Source: Hirudo medicinalis (lineage: Eukaryota > Annelida > Clitellata > Hirudinida > Hirudinidae). From it: a DNA stretch of 56,593 nt. The first letter of the stretch is position 1. Every line of letters starts with the position of its first letter. The stretch is from NCBI GenBank assembly GCA_011800805.1, contig MPNW01000404.1, forward strand, positions 14,016-70,608. The letters are read 5' to 3'. Under the pieces are notes generated by a model. That model did not search any database, had not been told where the DNA came from, and saw only the letters and a program-made list of their open reading frames with translations. The translations under genes were made by a program, and so were the position numbers. This document shows, piece after piece, positions 47,921 through 56,593 of this stretch.

Positions 47921-49871
47921 ATGCTCGTAATTGGTGTGATATTGGTGTTCAGTTCATTAGGTTAAAAGTGAAATGTTTTTCTAACAATGATTATTAAATT
48001 AATTATTTATGCTTATAAATATATTATATTATTACAAATTGGTCTTGAATGTAACAAAAATTGTTTACTTACGATTTTCCAGTCCACGGAGAAGTAAGAA
48101 GTAATTACATTGTTAGGGCTGACAGCCTGCCATTTGAACAAGGAACTGTGAGACTTTAAAACATTTCAAAAACAAAACTTTAAATATAATAATTTATTTA
48201 TCTAGATAATTTCAATCCTACGGAAGTGCTTCGTTGACTAATAATTTTAACGGACAAATATTTTGTCTTAAATTGGGAATATTGATTATGAATGTTTGGC
48301 CATTGACCTTGTGGAATGTCGTTTCAGGATTTAAAAGATGTCATCAACAGTTGCTCTGAGTACAGAGGGAGTCATCAGGTAAGAACTTTAACAATCTACA
48401 TAAATACACGCTCCACGGCCAGTTGGTTTAGTTTAAGTCGTGAATTTTGAGAGTACATTTGTATTTTTGTATTTACCTGGTTTTTGTTTATTTGGTTTTA
48501 TTATTCGATGTTGTTGACATTAATCTGCACCGGGGGGAAGATTGATAATTTATATCGAAACATGAGTTTTAATAATTTTATTTTAGATAAATATTAAATA
48601 TTCTAAAATATTCGAAAGGGGTAAATATTGAAATGAGAAATATGTGAAATGTCAACTAGAAACACAAGAATTGTCAGTTGCAGTAAAGCTAATACATTTC
48701 TTGTTTGTTGGTTAAAAACATGTTTAACCACTGCATAACCATTTCCCGCTGTAACAAAGACATTGATTACTCACTAAAGCTACCTCGAACATTACAAGAA
48801 GATAATTATTTGTAAAATTATTTAACATTATTTATGATTATTTAATAATTATTACAATGATAATAATTGTTTGTAATTGTTGAAGATATTTAATAACTTA
48901 ATAATAATAATAATAACAATAATAATAACAATAACAGTAATAGTAATAATAATAATAATTTATTAATTTATTTACTCTGTCAGTTTGACGTTGTCAAACC
49001 GAAGCAAGAATACGATCCGGAGAAGCCAGCAATTGACAGGCTGATCATCCATGTTGATGAAAATGACAAACTTAGCTTCAAGCCAGTCCTTCTTGCTTAC
49101 GGTGAGTTTATTTATTTTGTATATCAATAAAGTTTACAAATTTAAGTTTATTTATTTTGTAAATAAATAAATCTCTTATTATGTATGGATTAAATTTTAC
49201 TATTAATATCGTGGAACCTCAGAACATTTGCCTTAATTGGAATTTAATGCGCTAGTGAGTGAATAAGTAACTTTAAAGTATTTAATAACGAGATCAAAAT
49301 GAGAAAAACTGATACTAAATTTAATGTATTTCATAATGTATTATGTATAACATTTGCAAAATAAATGCCTTTATTCTTTTTTTTTAGTTCCAAAAGTTAG
49401 ATTGGCCGGAAATTTGATCGGAAAAGTAAGTTCGACCCAATGTTTAACTAGTAACAAATTAAATTTCGAGACTACAAATAATTTTTATATGAATTCTTAA
49501 GAAGTACTATTCACAGTTGCATTTACTCTAAATCAGGATTATACAGAGGCTAGATCGATTTTGAAGGACCTCTTTCCAAGTGAAAAAGTAAAATTCGCTC
49601 ACTCACTCACTCACTCACTCACTCACACTCTCTCTATTGAATGCATTAAATGAAAGCGCAAGAAGTCATTGATAATTTGAATTAAGTATTTTTATTTTTG
49701 TTATTGCAGGTTTATGCTACCGATGGAGATACAGTGGTTCATTCAGAGGGTAATGACCGTGGAAGGTCATTCTACCTCAGGTTGGACAAGGATGGAAAAG
49801 TGGTTGACAGGGTGGAGTTTCGCTATCCATTCCTCTTTCCACTGACGGGACCTTGCTACCAGTTGAAATGA
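47921..49871 (+). CDS. Small secreted protein of unknown family, 174 residues
   Basis: Seven exons: 47921-47960, 48083-48147, 48328-48378, 48984-49101, 49388-49425, 49537-49587, 49710-49871. They total 525 bases with all phases consistent. Exon 1 is a signal peptide (MLVIGVILVFSSLVHG across the first junction). The mature part contains NYIVRADSLPFEQG, DLKDVINSCSEYRGSHQ, AIDRLIIHVDENDKLSFKP, PKVRLAGNLIGK, EARSILKDLFPSEK, then a beta-rich end: GDTVVHSEGNDRGRSFYLRL, DKDGKVVDRVEFRYP and GPCYQLK. Only two cysteines remain after the signal, so one disulfide is possible. I do not recognise the family. It lies among the PAN-like genes but shares no motif with them. AATAAA is at 49997, 126 bases past the stop. 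Exon-intron support is good; function is unknown. Confidence 0.75.
49598..49626. repeat. (CTCA)n microsatellite
   Basis: Seven CTCA units in the last intron of the secreted-protein gene. Confidence 0.95.
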
Positions 49872-50460
49872 TTCCAGTTGAAGTGTGGATATTATTAAGG
49901 ACAGGATCAACTTGTCAATCTGAAGATTATTAATTTCAAGATATTTTACAACTTATACGATAATTTTTATGTTACAAATTGTACTTTTTAAACTGAAATA
50001 AAAGAATGATTTTATTTTTTTTATATCCAAAGTATAAAACAAAGTAATTAATTATGATCATCAACAGGATGTCCACGAAATTCAAACAATTTAAAATTAA
50101 TTTAAAACTTAATTTCCAAAATATTATTCTCTTAATATTCCCTCCATTTACTTAAGTGGTGTTTAATATAATTACAGCCATAAACAGAGCGACAGAGTGA
50201 ATTAAAACCAGTGGAAAAATTTACCTTATTTAAAAAAATATTTTAATAAATAAAAATCTAAATTTGAAAACACAAGCACAGTCATCGAGTCTATTTGAAT
50301 CTGACCAGAACAGTATACAGATATTGTATGCCTCCCGCTTCATTATTCAATTATTTGTTGATTAACCAAGCATCTAAACATCAAAAGCATACAAAACACA
50401 AAAACAAACATCGTGTTTTTACTTTAGCGAAGCAAAGTACCAAGAACATAAACGACATTT
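49872..50460. other. Intergenic, 3' flanks
   Basis: It holds the polyadenylation signal of the 174-residue gene (49997-50002). From about 50340 there is a segment resembling the 3' flank of gene D near 52660-52745 (AAAACACAAAAACAAACATCG, then GAAGCAAAGT and CATAAA). Confidence 0.6.
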
Positions 50461-50922
50461 TTAAACATTGCACTCGCGTTGGGTTAGGGTAAGCTTTTGT
50501 AATTCTACCTTCCTTTTACACTGCTCCAAGTCAACTTGTGGAACGTCCTTGAAGTTGCCAATTACTTTGTCATTTTAATATTCGTCCCAGCAGACTGAAA
50601 ATTTTAGATTTTCTGCGTGATTTAATTAGTATGTCACTATTCAACCTAATTCCATTGATTTCGCTTGCCGACGATTCACAACTTTCATGGTGTTAAAGGT
50701 TGCACTAATGGTTTTAATACTGTTAATAGTAATAACAACAATGTATTATTAACAACTCTAGCTTTATTATTATAATCCTATAATAACGACAAAAGAAATG
50801 TTAATAAATCATCTTTAAAAATAACTTATTTTAACATTTTGGCACCTACGTCGATAAGACAGCCCGATGTCAAAGATTGCAAGAAAATGACAAATTCCGA
50901 ACAAATTTTCCAAAAAGTGCAT
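50461..50922 (-). pseudogene. Relic of a PAN-like secreted gene
   Basis: Exon 1 (50922-50850) is 73 bases, the same length as in genes A and B, and encodes a signal-like peptide (FGICHFLAIFDIGLS). After a short intron, a TTTCAG acceptor leads into 50594-50461. This begins CWDEY, then a TAA stop, then VIGNFKDVPQVDLEQC, and ends REC plus two codons and a stop aligned with the end of gene D. Cys 1, 2 and 6 remain; the part with Cys 3-5 is deleted without breaking frame. The position matching the TATA box of A and B now reads as plain AT. The 5' half is A/B-like and the 3' flank C/D-like. Confidence 0.65.
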
Positions 50923-51249
50923 TTTCAAAATGATGTCAGAAGAGGTTCGACCAATCAGTTGAATATTTGGAATTTTAAATGTTTACAACCTGTTTATGAT
51001 ATTTACATTCGAACATTTCGATATTTTAATATTCATTCAATTACACGAACTATTCAAATAATGTCGCTTTTCGTTTATAGGAGGCTTTCATAATGTACTT
51101 GCTGATGAAATATTAATAAATGTTTCGAATAGGTGAGCCGAATTTTGAATCAAACGCAAACAAGACAAAAAAAAACATTAGTGGAGTGAAATGAAGTACC
51201 AACAAGAAACGAATGACATTAACCAACTCGTGTTGGAGGTACACTGTAA

Positions 51250-51710
51250 CTAATGGCACTCGTGTTGGAGGTACACTGTAAATCTACCTCCTGGTATGAG
51301 TTGTACTTGGTACGGATCTATTTGTCCAATACTCTTGTAGCATTCTTTGCCTATGTGGCTGAAAAAGATAAGCCTGCAACCTTGAGAGTATATATTGCAT
51401 GCAGCCTTGCATGTTGGCAAAGTTGATTTTACCACCCGTACAAAGTTCTTGATGGGAATGTGTGACATAGTGGCCTGCTGGGTCCAACAAGTGCCTAAAA
51501 CAGAGATGACCTCCACTAAATAAGCACAGCGTTAACTTTTTTTCATGTAACATTATTTAATTTATGAAATTTTTATTTTATATTGCATTATTACTTTTTA
51601 ATTGAAAATTTTAGTAAAGGTACGAAAGGCAAACCAAGAGCAGTGATATCCAGCCAATTAGACAGGATCGCCACAACAACAATGAATTCCAGGACTTTGA
51701 AACTTGACAT
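51250..51710 (-). CDS. Small secreted six-Cys PAN-like protein, gene C
   Basis: Two exons, downwards: 51710-51635 (signal peptide, VLEFIVVVAILSNWL) and 51494-51250, together 321 bases, 106 residues. The mature part is one domain from GTCWTQQ to LQHECH with spacing C-x25-C-x3-C-x6-C-x11-C-x27-C. It ends directly after the sixth Cys, so there is no acidic tail. The donor after exon 1 (GTTTGC) is weak. It has the same plan as gene D, with identical stretches such as ECYKSIGQIDPYQVQ. A 30-base tandem duplication of the last coding bases sits just past the stop. Function unknown; a secreted PAN-type binding protein is the best guess. Confidence 0.7.
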
Positions 51711-52206
51711 TTTAGAATTTAATCTGAAACACCAATAAACATGTTTTTTAATATTCATTTTGTAACGTATTTTGTACGAAATAGCTAAAATCCTAGGGGC
51801 ATACTGTGTACTTTTGATTTTTCGCCTTTTTGAGTGTGACTTTAACTAAGCTGGCGTAGGAATTAATTTGAATGTTGCTAACTATTTATCAAAAATTATT
51901 TATCTGATTAATCAACAAGAAATCAAAATTAGGGACGCTTTCATAAATTACCCGCAATTGCAGATAAGCTAAACATCTAAACTTTAAAGCAGATAATTAA
52001 TAGTTCCTGAGGACATTTTCATGCTTTCGGTCCTGTTTTTCATCTTCGGAAATTTCTGATTTGATTAATATTAAAGCATGAGACCCTATTTCCAAAAACT
52101 ATTGCAAATCCTCCATAAGCAGAGGCAACAAGAGTATTCAAAGCAGAGATTACAAAATAAAGATTACGTGCTGCCTGTACTACTTTACTATTTTGTGTAT
52201 TTAGCC
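51711..52206. other. Intergenic, gene C promoter side
   Basis: About 500 bases with no gene or repeat recognised. No TATA box as clear as those of genes A and B was seen. Confidence 0.6.
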
Positions 52207-52394
52207 GATATTTTGAGTGCCTTTTGTATCCCAATGGGATGTGAAGGCACTTTAATCGATCTACCATTTATATAGCGCCCCTACCTGAGGGCGCTCCCTG
52301 GCGGTGCAGGCTGGGTTGCGAACACGACACATTAAGACTGTTGCTATTACGACCGCATGCAGGAACGCAACCCATTCGGCCAATCTGCACGCCA
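52207..52394 (-). mobile_element. tRNA-derived SINE-like element, minus-strand copy
   Basis: On the minus strand, TTGGCCGAATGGG (52371-52383) is the A-box-like part and GTTCGCAACCC (52313-52323) the B-box-like part. GGGGCGCTATATAAATGGTA and GATCGATTAAAGTGCCTTCA follow. This copy has the best preserved B box of the family. Confidence 0.78.
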
Positions 52395-52748
52395 ACATAT
52401 TTTAACATATTTGATGTTCATAAAAAATCACATTTGTAACTTATGTCATAATTTTTCAAAGCCATGCTGTTTCACTTTTTTCTTTAACAATTTTTTGTTT
52501 TATTTTCAAGACCTAACAAGAAGTTTAAAGTTTGGGATCAAGATGTTCTTAAATGGTCAGAGGAACACTGTTTCATATATTTATTTACTTATCAATTCCG
52601 ACAGATGGCTTACAGACCTCTAACAATATCAACCAAAATAAAAAATCAATCAGCAAGCGCAATAGAAACATCCACAATTTAAAAGCAAACAAGGCAAAAC
52701 ACAAACATCGAGGAGTGAAGCAAAGTGCAAAGAGCATAAATGATATTT

Positions 52749-53141
52749 TTAATCACTGCACTTGTGCTGTAGGTACATTCCAAATCTACCTCCCGGCATG
52801 ACTTGAACTTGATATGGATCTATTTGTCCGATACTCTTGTAACACTCCTTTTTTAAACGGTCGAAAAAGACAAGCTTGCAACCCTCTGGATAAAATATGC
52901 ATGAAGCCTTGCAATCTTCCAAAGTTGATATTGTCACCCGAACAACGTTTCTGATAGAAATGTGTGACTTTGTGGATTGGATGGACCAGCAAATTTCTAA
53001 AATAAAGGAATCAGTAAAATAAAAAAGTTTTGTATACAAAGTTGGTCAAGGTATGAAAAAGTAACTGATTGGTTTGCAGTCCAAGGAATAAAATAGATAT
53101 GCCAAAACACCAAGTAATTCTGGAACTTTGAAATTCACCAT
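52749..53141 (-). CDS. Small secreted six-Cys PAN-like protein, gene D
   Basis: Two exons, downwards: 53141-53066 (signal peptide, VPELLGVLAYLFYSL) and 52996-52749, together 324 bases, 107 residues. Exon 1 has the same length as in gene C (76 bases). The domain runs from KICWSIQ to LQHKCSD with spacing C-x25-C-x3-C-x6-C-x11-C-x27-C. It is the closest relative of gene C, sharing ECYKSIGQIDPYQVQ and PGGRF. Secretion is supported by the leader. The partner is unknown. Confidence 0.72.
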
Positions 53142-54255
53142 TATCGACTTTTATTCTGTCAAAGCATAAATGAAATTATTTATTAATTAGTAATTTTTTA
53201 AGTTTAAAAATTAAAAAAAATTTTTTTAAAGTTTGAAGACAAATCCTTTTATGTTGCTTTGCAATTTGATTTTTGTTCTTGTAAATAAATTAACCCGGAA
53301 AGTGAATTCAATTGAATATGGACAACTACTTACGAGCCGTCACTCAACCTATTAATGAACAAGAAGTCAGAAATGGGAAGTCATAAATAAGCTAGAATTT
53401 CTGATTATTAAAGCTATAAGTTTGTTCTTAAAAAGCTAAGGATAATTTTTATGAAACGCATTTTTATGAAACTTTGCCAAATGCTGATGAACCCAAAGCT
53501 GGAACTTTAAAAAATCACTCCCTGTTGTTTATTTATTAATGCGATAATTAATTAATTATTATTATTATTATTATTATTTTCTAACCAATTATTTTTATTT
53601 ATTTGACTAACATTTGGAATTTTCTATTGAATGCTTAACCTGGATCAGGACTCTTCGAATGGGATAACTAGTTGTTATCAACAATATTTATCTTCAATTA
53701 TCAATAATTATCTTCTTATTAATAATTATCTTCAATAATTTAAAAAATTTGAACATTTATAATTCATTCACTTATTCCAAACCTGCTACCCATTGTTAAA
53801 ATCTCTAGAACAAAATATTCTATTAAGGGGAGTGAATATTGTTTTGGCATACTTCAGTCTCTGACCGATAATGGCTTGTTGTTGCTGAGACGAATGTCAG
53901 CCATTATCGTCGTTTATGATTTGTTCTGAGATAAACTTTATCGTTGTCAATTCGTCAAAATAAAAAAATAAAAATAAAAAAAATAAATTTTCATCGCAGT
54001 ACATTAATGACAGAATGATTTTGACGATTACCTAATTGAACTAATAAAAAAATTGTCATTACTTTATAAACAAACATTCCGTCAACAATATAAATATTTA
54101 CATTAAATTACAGCATAAAACCTATCCAGAGTATTTGACTTAATGGGATTGCTCAATGTTTCTGGACTGCTAAAATCTTGCAATTAATAAATATAAATGA
54201 TACTGACAAATATTAAATCAACAAATAAACATTTAATTTGATATTTTGAAAGAAA
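53142..54255. other. Intergenic between divergent genes D and E
   Basis: About 1.1 kb of AT-rich sequence with an ATT run near 53556-53577. It separates the minus-strand genes from plus-strand gene E and should hold both promoters. Nothing else was recognised. Confidence 0.6.
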
Positions 54256-54992
54256 ATGCTTCTTTTCAAGGTGCTTCCGAGTACGGTCGGTCTGCTGCTA
54301 TGTCTTTTACATGAACAAAGCTCAGGGTTGACAGCGTTTCCTAAGCGCTCTCCAAGTCCGTTGCTAACAGAACGTAGGTTCCAGAAACTTTGATTTTGCT
54401 TGAATAATTATTCAAAATTATTAATAATATCTTTAGTATTTTTATATATACATATGTTTGCTTTACAAAATTGGGGATTGTTCAAAGAGAAGAACAGATT
54501 ATGAAGAACAGTGTATCAATCTCTGGCATTCATAAATGCATCATTACTTTTACAATTTACCACTAGTGGCCTTGTTCTAATAATCGTCTAAGTCTGTGCT
54601 TTGAAAATAATTTCTATTCGTTAATAATTTATAATTAATACGTAATGTAAGTGAAAACTTTTATTTTTTGCGAAATCGCCATTACCTCCGTTGCCTAATC
54701 TAGTTCTAAAGAAGTTAATTAGCTGAACCAAGACCTTTTTTCATTTCCAGAGTGGTGCTATCTCAAGTACTCTGGGAAAATCAATAAACCATTTTCGAAA
54801 TTTTGGAAGAACGACCCAAAAACTAGTGCGAAGTGCGAAGTTACGTGCAACATGAAATACTATTGCCTCATGTATTTCTTCGACGAAAAGAAAAAGGAGT
54901 GCTGGACCTATTCTTCTGATAGTCAGACTATCGTCATTAGTGAATTTGAAGATTACAGTGCCTACAACTACTATTTGAAGCATGAATGTTAA
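54256..54992 (+). CDS. Small secreted six-Cys PAN-like protein, gene E
   Basis: Two exons: 54256-54373 and 54751-54992, 360 bases, 119 residues. Exon 1 encodes a signal peptide (VLPSTVGLLLCLLHEQSSG) and about 15 further residues (TAFPKRSPSPLLTE). The domain has spacing C-x25-C-x3-C-x5-C-x11-C-x28-C and ends LKHEC directly before the stop, as in genes C and D. Unlike the others, Trp lies before the first Cys (WCYLK), and CW appears instead at the fifth Cys. It is the most diverged member and the only one on the plus strand. Lys- and Tyr-rich composition (FFDEKKKECW) distinguishes it. Confidence 0.7.
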
Positions 54993-55222
54993 CTAAATTA
55001 GTGACTTATTTTTCTTCAAGATATTCGTTACATTTTTGTCAAGCAAGTTAACCACAAAAGGTATGACCTTAAAGGTCAAATTACATTCATTTAAAATTCA
55101 ATTAAATACTATTTCAATTGCTAAACTTATTTGACTGTGGCTTTTTTTGTCTTTTTTTATTTATAAAAACCGTCCTTGACTTTTAAAGTAAGAGACAGGT
55201 AAGGTGGTTTAAATTTCAATCA
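54993..55222. other. Gene E 3' flank
   Basis: AT-rich sequence between gene E and the LINE remnant. Nothing specific was seen. Confidence 0.5.
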
Positions 55223-56090
55223 ATGAGAATTCTGCTAACAACTGCTAGGGAAATTACTCGCTTAGCTAAACAATTAAATGCAACTCATAATTGTGATGGA
55301 GTCGAGCCTGAGTTGGCTAAAAATTCAATCCAATACATCGCAACTCCTCTGGCTTCCATAATCGACTACTCACTAAGCTCCGGTCAATTTCGCAATCAAT
55401 TGAAGGAAGCAAAGGCAGTTCCCTTTACAAAGTCTGGGATGAAAGACCTTCTTGCCAACTATCGGCCAATCTCTATCCTAAACTATTTTTCAAAGTTCTT
55501 CGAAAAAGACATATACACAAGGCTTTACAGCTATCTATCAAAATTGTCCATGATAACTGAAAATCAATATGGCTCCAGAAATAACCGCTCCACCTTCATG
55601 CCACTAATTCATCGCCACTCTAAAATTACAAATGCCCTAGACAATATAGAAAATACACAATTGACTTATTCCTAGACTTTGCTTTCGACACTGTTCATCA
55701 GCAAATCCTGCTCCGTAAGTTAGAGTATTATTTAGAGCATCCTTCTAAATGGTCCCAGTTACCTCGAAGACAGAACTCAACAAGCGTATTTCCTCGGCAC
55801 AATGTCATCAGTTGCACACATTCCTTGTGGAGTACCACAAGGATCTATATTAGGTCCACTCTTATTGCTCATTTATAACAACGATTTGTGTTCAGTCTCC
55901 GCTCTATTTGAATTTATTTTGTTTGCTGTTGACAAATCTTTTCATCTCTGGTGCTAATCTATCCAATCTCTATGAAGACATCAACAATAAAATGAATCTC
56001 CTGTTTCAGTGGTTCTCTGCAAATAGACTTTTCCTAAATCTGACCAAAACTCACTATATTCTCTGTCACTCTTCTCATAGTTGATGCTTA
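55223..56090 (+). mobile_element. Decayed CR1/jockey-like LINE, reverse transcriptase region
   Basis: The first frame (to 55675) reads KEAKAVPFTKSGMKDLLANY, RPISILNYFSKFFEKDIYTR, then ENQYGSRNNRSTFMPLIH: fingers motifs of LINE reverse transcriptases. After a stop and shifts, FDTVHHQILLRKLEYY, GVPQGSILGPLLLLIYNNDL and a damaged catalytic site (FAVD where FADD is expected) follow. Its 5' end and endonuclease are missing. Inactive. Confidence 0.88.
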
Positions 56091-56227
56091 AGCTCAAAAA
56101 ATAGGACATTCGAGACACTTAGCAACCACAAGTTATCTGTGGACATAATGAACATTCAGCTTGTTTTCGATAAATTAAATGCATTACCATTACTATTTTT
56201 AAGCGCATTATTTTATAATAACAGTAA

Positions 56228-56300
56228 TTATCCCAAGGGCGCTTTTTGGAGGTGGAAGCTGGGTTGCGAACAAGACACGTGAAGACGCTTTTAGCAACCC
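56228..56300 (-). mobile_element. Partial SINE-like copy
   Basis: On the minus strand it contains the B-box-like GTTCGCAACCCAGC and, further on, AAAGCGCCCTTGGG, which corresponds to the middle of the SINE family. The rest is lost. Confidence 0.5.
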
Positions 56301-56389
56301 TCTGAGTTAACTCCTTTCTTGGAAGTCAGAATAATTTCATTAAAATTTATTTCCTAGAAATAAATTTTTTTTATTTTTATTTTTTTTTT

Positions 56390-56593
56390 ATTTTATTCAC
56401 ACGAGGTCAAAGGGCTTTCAGCCGCTAACATGACCAAGGAAAATGTAAACAAACAAACAAAAAAAGCATTCGAGCAACAAACAAAAGGCACACGAAAAAG
56501 CTTAGAAATTATTGTCCCAAGAATTAAGTCATCCTAAAGTTCTTTAAATCTGAGGTATTTATTGAAGTTTAATTGCCGAATTGCAGAGTTGAA
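56390..56593 (-). mobile_element. 3' end of a second LINE copy, opposite strand
   Basis: Reading minus from the right edge: FNSAIRQLNFNKYLRFKEL and a stop, homologous to the end of the copy at 24000-24400 ([14 protein letters not shown]). Its 3' tail contains CATGTTAGCGGCTGAAAGCC and CTTTGACCTC. It continues beyond the window. Confidence 0.7.

Overview
This is a eukaryotic, AT-rich, intron-bearing genomic window. It has GT-AG introns with AT-rich intronic DNA, many (ATT)n/(AAT)n and (GAT)n microsatellites, decayed non-LTR retrotransposons and a tRNA-derived SINE-like family. The housekeeping genes read as an invertebrate, most likely a lophotrochozoan. A cluster of small secreted six-cysteine proteins that resemble the leech anti-platelet/saratin type of PAN domain suggests an annelid, probably a leech. 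That placement is an inference.

Layout. 1188-4862 (+): 3' part of a gene with two tandem copies of the extracellular domain of the TMEM145/GPR180 family but no seven-helix part. 5460-8389 (-): OTUD6B-type deubiquitinase, ten exons. 9183-10614 (-): Mediator subunit MED29. 10953-15215 (+): phosphoglycerate kinase, twelve exons, one frameshift in this assembly, head-to-head with MED29. 16489-20459 (+): single-pass membrane protein with a WSC domain and a C-type lectin domain. 20847-25247 (+): VAP, the ER contact-site receptor. 28701-33207 (+): zinc-finger protein with about fifteen C2H2-type fingers. 35876-42240 (+): lysosomal DNase II with an acidic insertion after its second catalytic motif.

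43044-54992 is the accessory region. It holds five genes for small secreted proteins sharing C-x25-C-x3-C-x5/6-C-x11-C-x25..28-C, four on the minus strand and one on plus, and a decayed sixth copy. Two of them (A and B) carry long acidic Ser/Thr-rich tails. An unrelated secreted protein of 174 residues (47921-49871) lies inside the cluster. An assembly gap (42718-43043) and an unmerged overlap (45039-45293) fall in the A and B genes. The right end (55223-56593) is two LINE fragments facing each other.

The left two thirds is ordinary genome with unrelated conserved genes (glycolysis, transcription, ubiquitin, lipid contact sites). The right third is a lineage-specific secretory cluster that appears to have grown by tandem duplication. 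Most coding exons were assembled by eye from splice signals, reading phase and remembered family motifs. Every phase adds up except at the single PGK frameshift. No alignment or database search was run.
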